A stretch of 41,732 nt of DNA. Origin: Apostichopus californicus. Lineage: Eukaryota > Echinodermata > Holothuroidea > Aspidochirotida > Stichopodidae. Location of the stretch: the NCBI GenBank assembly GCA_020650975.1, contig JAIPMN010002438.1, forward strand, positions 1 through 41,732, written 5' to 3'. Numbering within the stretch: position 1 is the first letter of the stretch; every line of letters begins with the position of its first letter. The notes under the pieces are model-generated. The model was not told where the DNA came from and searched no databases. It saw only the letters and a list, made by a program, of their open reading frames with translations. A program made the position numbers and the translations under genes. Positions 21,663-31,600 of this stretch are shown piece after piece.

Positions 21663-21856
21663 TCAGTCTTTGGCGTCTGCCCATAACCATCTATCTTCAC
21701 CTAGCAGATTAGCTAGATCTTTGTTCCATTGTTGATAAAATTGGCGGAGAAATGTTTTCGTTACATCAAGCATGGGTCCAACATTGGTTTTCTTTCGATT
21801 TACGTTTTTCATTTTTGATTTACAGATCTTCTTAACTGACATGCCATTCAGCGTTT
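21663..21856 (-). CDS. CHST15-like: CHST15-like exon 7: C-terminus and stop
   Basis: Residues 537-600. Acceptor tttgggcag|aa (phase 1), stop TGA (tca at 21663-21665). It carries GPMLDVTKTFLRQFYQQWNK then DLANLLGEDRWLW, matching the family C-terminal PML..T...Lr.FY..fN..La.lLgd..flW. Confidence 0.92.
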
Positions 21857-24800
21857 CTGCCCAAAAAAATAATAAGAAACAATGCAATATCATTAATTGT
21901 CATTGTTGACATTGTCCCCCTTCTTAATTACGCCCCACCCTTCATCTATGCATCTTATTTAATATAAGGTATAGGTGTATGTGCAATGTCGATAGCAAGT
22001 ACATTAAACTGACTATTGGGGGCCCGGCAGGCATGACCTATTTTCTACAAAAATCAATTCTGACAATTTTTGTGGGGATCATCGCCCCTCGCCCCTCACC
22101 CATCGCCCTCGCTCCTCGCCCATCGCCCCTGGAATACGCCACTGCTGACGATATCTCGTGCATATGCATCTGCTATGATGCAACCAGCCAAAAAAAATCC
22201 TTGCAATGTTACAATTTTTTTTTAAACACAGCCATGCTGCTTTAAGCTCGTAAATGGAACATATTTTAATCAATATATATATATTACACTTACCGACTTC
22301 TAAAAATGCAAATACTTTTGGCAAAAAATCTAAACACTGTAGGTGCCAATCTTCAAGACGAATAAATAGCATCTGGTCACGTGGAAAAACATTTAGCCAA
22401 TCACGAGCGAAAACGGAATAGACTCCTATCATTGGTCGCTGTGGAGAAAGTTAAACGCAGTTGAATTACATATCACCATCACTCATAACGACTGCTTATA
22501 ATATCCTGGATCCGCCCCTGACATTTATGAATATGTATGACATTTGTATGAATATGTAAAGTGTAGGAGGGGTCACGGTGGGGGGGGGGTACTGGTTAGC
22601 TTGCAGGGTGTAAGTTTATGAGTATGCTTGGGATGGTGGGGGCGCTGGTTACTTCAGTTTCTTTCCGTCGTGATTATTCTTCGAGTGTAACGTATTGGTT
22701 CCATATGTGACGAGTCACGTCAAAAAGGCACTCATGTGTAAGTTCACTGTAGTTTTCTTCGTTATGCGATTCAGTAAACATATTCCCTAAAATATTGTTC
22801 TTTCTCTATATTGAGATGGCTACGTTTAACGTCGTCTCAAAAATAAACATATAATCTATACTCACGATATCTCCGTTTTCCCCGGCACTCTGATAAACAC
22901 ATTTTCTCTTAGAGTGTTTCTCTACACACTTATTAAAATCCTGGATCCGTTCAATCACTCGATCGTGAAACGATTCTGGTGTCGGATCTTTTGAGAAATA
23001 AATATACTCGGAGTAAAGCCTGGAAGAGAGGAAGAGGAGAGGCAGGCGGTAACTCATTGTCATCTTCATCTTCATGGTTAATTAAACATTGTGAGTGGGT
23101 GAGGTGAGGATGGGGGGGGGGGCGCCAGAGGGGATACAGCCTCGGGGTCAGGGGTCAATTAGTGGGACCAGGAATATGTGATAAAGAATAATTTATTGCA
23201 ATTTTCATAATATAATTAAGAAAAGAGCAGGTTTAATAAAAGGACCTGGTGAGGCCCGACCTGGGTCTCGACCGACACTGCAGGGTCGTTACATTGTGTT
23301 GTATAAAATAGACAGTATAACGGTTACATGGGGAGGGAGAATGGCAGGGGGCATAGGTGTGACCATTTTGGTAGGTGACATGGGGTTAGTGTGTTACGTA
23401 ATATACTAATCATATACCCACCCGCACTAACGTTTACGGTAATTGTATCTTGACACCCGATACTCATAGCTATAGTACAGTAACTACTGTTCATGTTCCA
23501 CAACCGTGCATCAGTAACTACTGCGCTGTGTTCACAACACGGTAACATGTGTTACATGTGGCACAGTAATTACTGCAAAGCTGTTACACGTTCCCATGTA
23601 AGACAAAGAACTGCGCGACTGGACAAGGAGTCTATGAGTATTTGACGTGGTAAACTATTACTATATTAAGGCTTTGCAGTAATTACTGTGCCACATGTAA
23701 CACATGTAACCGTGTTACGAACACAGCGCAGTAGTTACTGATGCACGGTTGTGGAACATGAACAGTAGTTACTGTATACTAGCTATGATTATCGGGTGAT
23801 CTTGAACAAGTCAGAGTGCAACTCGTCAACACGTGACATAATAGAAAGGAAAGAGGTATAGGATGGTTTTAATGACATCATTCCACTACTAAGCGAACGT
23901 GTGACAGGATTTGACAGGACTGTCAACGTGTTGTGGTGAAGAATACAAAAGTTAAAGCTGTATTGTGTGTTGTATCTATCACACTCTACAAATACCAAGG
24001 AGACAAAAAACAAATATATCAAAAATATTGATAAGATATCGAAAAAATTATGGGAAAGTCGCTCCTTATACGAACAATGGAAGTTACTTTACGTTAACTA
24101 TTGCTGTAACGAATCAAGATAACCTCCGTCATATTTAACGTTCGGATTTACCTGGCCACTGGTTCCCTGAAAGCTGCTATAAGTTTAGCTTTAGGTGTGA
24201 CCGTCTTGATCACGTGAGGAAGAAAGAGTTGCGCATTGGGATCATCTGGATCAAAATAATCCCACCATCTGCGCATGTCCCATAGATACGAAGCGGAACC
24301 GTCCCCTGCAGAATGAATGACAGTATCGATGTGAATTATGCGATATATACGGAGAAAGATATATATGTATGAAAGATGTACGAATATTTACGGTTTTTGA
24401 AAATAAAAAAAATGAACAAAATTAATGTAAAAACGTGTTATTGCTATACACAGGGATATGCTCACACTGGGCGGCACCGGCGGCTGCGCCCAGCCGTTCT
24501 GAATGCCGCCCAGCACAAACAGTATTTTAAACATTTCCGCCCGGCACTTTTTTGATGATAATTTAACAAATGTTACCATAACTAAAATCTGGGGGAATAC
24601 ATGGCACAGAATAGGAGAAAATAAAAATAATCGGGGAATCAAGGAACAACGTAGAAAAAGAAACTTAGTTATTTTCTTTTTGTGTGAGAAATATTTCATT
24701 ACTGCTAGTTTAAGATTAATATAACTTCGTTGTATTGAATTTATCTATGTAAAGCCTATAAATTGTTGTTTGTCGGGCTTCGACAAGAAAGAAAAAGTAA

Positions 24801-27800
24801 GGAGAAAAAAGGGAACGGTGTCAATAAAAGACTATTCTGGTACGAGTGGGGTTCGAACCCACGCGGACATTTGTCCATTGGAACTTAAGTCCAACGCCTT
24901 AACCACTCGGCCATCGTACCAACTACGACAAAATTCTTGGCAGAAGTTTGCCAAAAAAGCTTTAAACAAAAGCTAAAAAAACAGATGGTTAAATGTACAA
25001 CCGACCTTAACTTTTGCTTCAAGGAAAAACGTAGAACAAGAAACTTAGTTATTTTCTTTTTGTGTGAGACATATTTCACCACTGCCAGTTTAAGATTAAC
25101 ATAACTTCGTTGTATTGAACTTATCTATGTAGAGCATATAAATTGTTGTTTGTCGGGCTTCGACAAGAAAGAAAAAGTAAGGAGAAAAAAGGGAACGGTG
25201 TCAATAAAAGACTATTCTGGTACGAGTGGGGTTCGAACCCACGCGGACATTTGTCCATTGGAACTTAAGTCCAACGCCTTAACCACTCGGCCATCGTACC
25301 AGCTACGACAAAATTCGTGGCAGAAGTTTGCCAAAAAAGCTTTAAACAAAAGCTAAAACAGATGGGTAAATGTACAACGGACCTAAACTTTTACTTCAAG
25401 GAAAAACGTAGAAAAAGAAACTTAGTTATTTTCTTTTTGTGTGAGACATATTTCACCGCTGCCAGTTTGAGGCGTTGGACTTGTTATATTTTTTTATAAT
25501 GTTATATTTTCTTAATAAGTACGAAAATATGAAGCTTGGATTGGGTGTTTTTCAAGTGGATCCTCAGACTAAATCTTTACACACTATGCAACCATTTGCC
25601 AGAGCCCAGAGAAATGCTACTCGCATGGAAAAATATTACACAGGGCTATTGTTGTAGATCCTATAACACGAGAGGAGATGCTTATCAAACCAATTTCCAT
25701 AACCCTCTTTTACGCGATGAGAACGGTGAAACTCTTTTTAACAGTATTTTTATTGATGGAGGTATAAGTATGGTTGGTGACCTGATGTATGAGGTCATCC
25801 CAACTCAACTGCCATCATGAGCCGTTCATGAATGCATAACACTTACTAATCTTTTACGCGATGAGAAAGGTGAAACTCTTTTTAACAGTATTTTTATTGA
25901 TGGAGGTATAAGTATGGTTGGTGACCTGATGTATGAGGTCATCCCAACTCAACTGCCATCATGAGCCGTTCATGAATGCATAACACTTACTAATCTTTTA
26001 CGCGATGAGAAAGGTGAAACTCTTTTTAACAGTATTTTTATTGATGGAGGTATAAGTATGGTTGGTGACCTGATGTATGAGGTCATCCCAACTCAACTGC
26101 CATCATGAGCCGTTCATGAATGCATAACACTTACTAATCCCGATAATCCCATTTCCTTGAATGAAGTACAAACGATTATTTCTATGGTAATGAATGTATT
26201 ACCCGAGAACTGGTTGACAGAGATCTATTCATCCGACAGGGTGGTATCTACACAATCCGACTTACAATACGCCATTCATTTTCAATGTGGTTGTGACACT
26301 ATTGATGGTGCTGTATTAACTTGTAAAAAAGCATCTGCCCATTTAAGAAATAATACTCCTAAAGGTGAAATATATTGGAAGAAAAATTATGCAGATCTAT
26401 CTTTTGAAACTAGGTGGCAAAATGTCTTTAAAACGCCTAAGAGTAATACAGATGCTGAAATCGATTATAAAATAAAGTATAACATTTTATTTACTAATGA
26501 GAAATTGTATAAATTCAAAATGATTGAAACTCCTCTGTGTACATTTTGCAGCAGTTCGATTGAAACAATACATCACCTTTTTATAAATTGCCCTAAAATA
26601 TTACCCCTTTGGGAAAATTTAACCAACAAATTAAATAAACTACAATTTATTGACAGCCATTATCGTTGAACCATAGGAACATTATTTGGTCTGGGTCTTA
26701 ATGCAAAAAATCATGATGGTCTCCTTATGGACTATATATTAATATTTATAAAACTGTAATATGGAAAAGCCGTAATGCAATTATTTATAATGGTAGTACT
26801 ATTAATATTACAGCCTATTTTCATAATTCTCTAAAGAAGAAGTTACGTCTTATTTATGGGGTTTACGTGAGCCACAACAATTTTAGATCATTTTTTTTCA
26901 GTTTTTAGGAAAAGGTAATATTCTAGTTTTAGCCGACAAAGATTATACCTACCAGTACCATTTAGATAGAGGCTAAAGCAATTTAATTTTGAGCCGACTA
27001 ACTGCATGATAAGTTGTAATCATTTACTAATGCCTGTATACGCATATTTAAGTAGGGCTATATCTGTAAAAATTAAGCCTAGTATTAATTCAATGATTTA
27101 TTATTGACTTGAACAACATTTTTAAGGTAATTTACTATATGAGATTACAATCGAATTAAGTAAAAATATTTAGTAATAACATACGAAGTACGGTATAAGA
27201 ACAAAATTTGTGAGTTATTAAAAATAACTATATTATATATTTTAATTATTTAGTTCTCTAAGACCTTATTGTATATATTGTATAGTGAATGGTGAACCAG
27301 TGGGCTCGCCTTCAAATAAAAACAAAGGCGTCGGACTTAAGTTCCAATGGGCAAATGTCCGCGTGAGTTCGAACCCCACTCGTACCAGAGTAGTCTTGAT
27401 TGATTGATTGATTGAACCATATAAAATTGAAAAATAAACTAGGAAATTAAGGGCCTATCCGGGAATCGAACCCGGGACCTCTCGCACCCTAAGCGAGAAT
27501 CATGCCACTAGACCAACAGGCCGCTGATGTAATAAAACGTATTCCAACCAGTGTTAACATATATAGCTATATTGCTAATTTTTTAGCATACTTTGCTTGC
27601 AGACTCAAATGAAATACTTGTGTTAGAAGAACATAAAGAAATCAGAAAATAGTTAACACGCTTAAAACCGTTTGTGAAAATACAATTTACTACAAAATCA
27701 AGGCATAAAACTTGAGACATTATCAATAAATGCAGTGGAAGACGTCACATTATTGTTAAACATTGACATAAAGGATATACGAAGAACGACTTCATTTGCT

Positions 27801-28605
27801 CCGTTCATTTTACCTCCATGTTCCATTCAAGAAGAGCTACCAACAAACCATATAAAATTGAAAAATAAAATAGGAAATTAAGGGCCTATCCGGGAATCGA
27901 ACCCGGGACCTCTCGCACCCAAAGCGAGAATCATGCCACTAGACCAACAGGCCGCTACTGTTGAAACGTATTCCAACCAGTACTAACATACCTATATTGC
28001 TATACTTTAACATACTTTGCATGCAGACTCAAATGAAATACTTGTGTTGGAAGAACATACATAAATTCAGAAAAAGGAAACAAGCTTTAACCCGTTTGTG
28101 AAATACAATCTACTACAAAACCAAGGAATAAAACTTGAGACGTTATATAAGCAGTGGAAGAAGTCGCATTATTGTAAAAAAAAAGTCGCATAAAAGAAAT
28201 AAATACTTAGAAAACAAAGAACGACTTCATTTGCTCCGTTCATTTTACCTCCATGCTCCGTTCAAGAAGAACTACCAACAAACCATATAAAATTCAAAAA
28301 AATAAAATAGGAAATTAAAACAAGGGCCTATCCGGGAATCGAACCCGGGACCTCTCGCACCCAAAGCGAGAATCATTTTTTTTCTCTTTTATTGCGAGAA
28401 AGTGAGCCCACTGGCTCACCTATGCTCAAATGTATTTATCCCACCCAAAGCGAGAATCATGCCACTAGACCAACAGGCCGCTGATGTAATAAAATGCGTT
28501 CCAATCAGTGCTAACATGTATAGCCATATTGTTATTTTTTAACATGCGTTGAATGCAGAATCAAATGAAATATTTGTGTTTGAAGAACATAAATAAAATC
28601 AGAAA

Positions 28606-28636
<31 letters not shown>

Positions 28637-31600
28637 TGACACCGTTCCTTTTCTCCTTACCTTTTCTTTCTTGTCGAAGCCCGACAAACAACAAATTATA
28701 TGCCCTACATAGATAAGTTCAATACAACGAAGTTATTTTCATGTTAAACTAGCAGTGATGAAATATTTCTTACACAAAAAGAAAATAACTAAGTTTCTTT
28801 TTCTACGTTGTTCCTTGAAGCAAAAGTTAAGATTATACATTTACCCATCTGTTTTAGCTTTTTTTTGGCAAACTTCAGCCATGTATTATATCGTAGTTGG
28901 TACGATGGCCGAGTGGTTAAGGCGTTGGACTTAAGTTCCAATGGACAAATGTCCGCGTGGGTTCGAACCCCACTCGTACCAGAGTAGTCTTATATGACCA
29001 CCGTCCTTCTTTTTCTCCTTACTTTTTCTTTCTTGTCGAAGCCCGACAAACAACATTGTAGGATCTACATCGATAAGTTCAATACAACTAAATTATTTTA
29101 ATATTAACCACTCGGCCATCGTACCAGCTACGACATAATATTTGGCTGAAGTTTGCCAAAAAGCTAAAAAGATGGGAAAATTTAGTGTAACCTTTTCTTC
29201 AAGCAACAACGTAGAAAAGGATAACTTAGTAATGTTCTTTATTGTGTGAGAAATATTTCATCACTGTTAGCTTAAGATTAAAATAACTTCGTTTTTTAAC
29301 TTATCCATGTAGGGCCAACAAATTGTTGTTTGTTATGATTCGACAAGAAAGAAAAAAGAAGGAGCAAAAAGGGAACGGTGTCCATAAAAGACTATTCTGG
29401 TATGAGTGGGGTTCGAACCCACGCGGACATTTTGTCCATTGGAACTTAAGTCCAACGCCTTAACCACTCGGCCATCGTACCAGCTACGATATAATAATTG
29501 GCTACAATTTGCCAAATAAGCTAAAAAAGAGCTAAAACAGATGGGTAAATGTATAACCTTAACTTTGGCTTCAAGGAACAACGTAGAAAAGGAAAACTTA
29601 GTTATTTTCTTTTTATGTGAGAAATATTTCATCACTGCTAGTTTAAGATTAAAATAACTTCGTTGTATTGAACTTATCTATGAAGGGCCTATAAGTTGTT
29701 GTTTGTCTGGCTTCGACAAGAAAATAAAGTAAGGAGAACAAAGGGAACGGTGTCAATAAAAGACTACTCTGGTACGAGTGGGGTTCGAACCCACGCGGAC
29801 ATTTTGTCCATTGGAACTTAAGTCCAACGCCTTAACCACTCGGCCATCGTATACCAGCTACGACATAACACTTGGCTGAAGTTTGACAAAAAAAGCAAAA
29901 AAAGCTAAAACAGATGGTCAAGGAACAACGTAGAAAAAGAAACTTAGTCATAATTTTTTTTTGTGAGAAATATTTCATCACTACTAGTTTAGGATTAAAA
30001 TAACTTCTCTTTATTGAACTTATCTATGTAAATCCTATAAACTGTTGTTTGTCAGGATTCAACAAGAATGAAAACGTCAGGAGAAAAAAGGGAACGGTGT
30101 CCATAAAAGACTATTCTGGTACGAGTGGGGTTCGAACCCACGCGGACATTTGTCCATTGGAACTTAAGTCCAACGCCTTAACCACTCGGCCATCGTACCA
30201 GCTACGACAAAATACTGGGCTACTGTTTGCCAAAAAGGTAAAAAGATGGGAAAATGTATTTTTACCTTTTCTTCAAGGAACAACGTAGAAAAGGAAAACT
30301 TAGTTATGTTCTTTTTGTGTGAGAAATATTTCATCACTGCTAGTCTAAGATTAAAATAACTTGGTTTATTGAACTTATTTATTTAAATCCTATAAATTGT
30401 TGTTTGTCAGGATTCAACAAGAAAGAAAAGTAAGGAGCAAAAAGGGGAAAGTGTCCATAAAAGACAATTCTGGTACGAGTGGGGTTCGAACCCACGCGGA
30501 CATTTGTCCATTGGAACTTAAGTCCAACGCCTTAACCACTCGGCCATCGTACCAGCTACGACAAAATACTTGGCTACAATTTGCCAAAAGAAAAAAAGGT
30601 GGGAAAATGTATTTTTACCTTTTCTTCAAGGAACAACGTAGAAAAGGAAAACTTAGATATGTTCTCTTTTGTGTGAGAAATATTTCATCACTGCTAGTTT
30701 AAGATAAAATAACTTGGTTTATTGAACTTATTTATGTAAATCCTATAAATTGTTGTTTGTCAGGATTCAACAAGAAAGAAAAGGTAAGGAGAAAAGGGGA
30801 ACGGTGTCCATAAAAGACTACTCTGGTACGAGTGGGGTTCGAACCCACGCGGACATTTGTCCATTGGAACTTAAGTCCAACGCCTTAACCACTCGGCCAT
30901 CGTACCAGCTACGACAAAATACTTGGCTACAATTTGCCAAAAGAAAAAAAGGTGGGAAAATGTATTTTTACCTTTTCTTCAAGGAACAACGTAGAAAAGG
31001 AAAACTTAGATATGTTCTCTTTTGTGTGAGAAATATTTCGTCACTGCTAGTTTAAGATTAAAATAACTTGGTTTATTGAACTTATTTATGTAAATCCTAT
31101 AAATTGTTGTTTGTCAGGATTCAACAAGAAAGAAAATGTGAGGAGAAAAAAAGGGAAAGTGTCCATAAAAGACAATTCTGGTACGAGTGGGGTTCGAACC
31201 CACGCGGACATTTGTCCATTGGAACTTAAGTCCAACGCCTTAACCACTCGGCCATCGTACCAGCTACGATGTAATACTTGGCTACAATTTGCCAAAAAGC
31301 TAAAAAGATGGGAAAATGTAGTTTAACATTTTCTTCAAGGAACAACGTAGAAAAGGATAACTTAGTTATGTTGTTTTTTGTGTGAGAAATATTTCATCAC
31401 TGTAAGTTTAAGATTAAAATAACTTCGTTTTTAACTTATCCATGTAGGGCCTACAAATTGTTGTTTGTCGGGATTCGACAAGAAAGAAAAAGTAAGGAGA
31501 AAAGGGGAACGGTGTCCATAAAAGACTATTCTGGTACGAGTGGGGTTCGAACCCACGCGGACATTTGTCCATTGGAACTTAAGTCCAACGCCTTAACCAC

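Larger units (their letters stand above)
25483..27324 (+). mobile_element. 5'-truncated LINE inserted in a tRNA-Leu gene
   Basis: An open frame interrupted by stops (25536-26669) carries an ORF2 C-terminus: NPLLRDENGETLF and GISMVGDLMYEVIP, then a zinc-knuckle-like CTFCSSSIETIHHLFINC-PKILPLW at about 26536-26613, the CxxC...H...C motif found after the reverse transcriptase of many LINEs. The style is that of the L1/Tx1 group, but the clade is inferred. Coding similarity continues frameshifted to about 26900, followed by an AT-rich 3' UTR ending ggtgaaccagtgggctcgcc, ttcaaataaaaac. It is flanked by aggcgttggactt (25470-25482) and aggcgtcggactt (27326-27338), parts of tRNA-Leu. The LINE and the tRNA 3' half are in the same orientation. 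The copy is dead. Confidence 0.8.

Noticed and set aside
24470..24548. GC-rich hairpin ggcggcaccggcggctgcgc as a possible structured RNA
   Set aside because: There are several alternative pairings and no conserved RNA features. It is probably a transposon end fragment next to the array.
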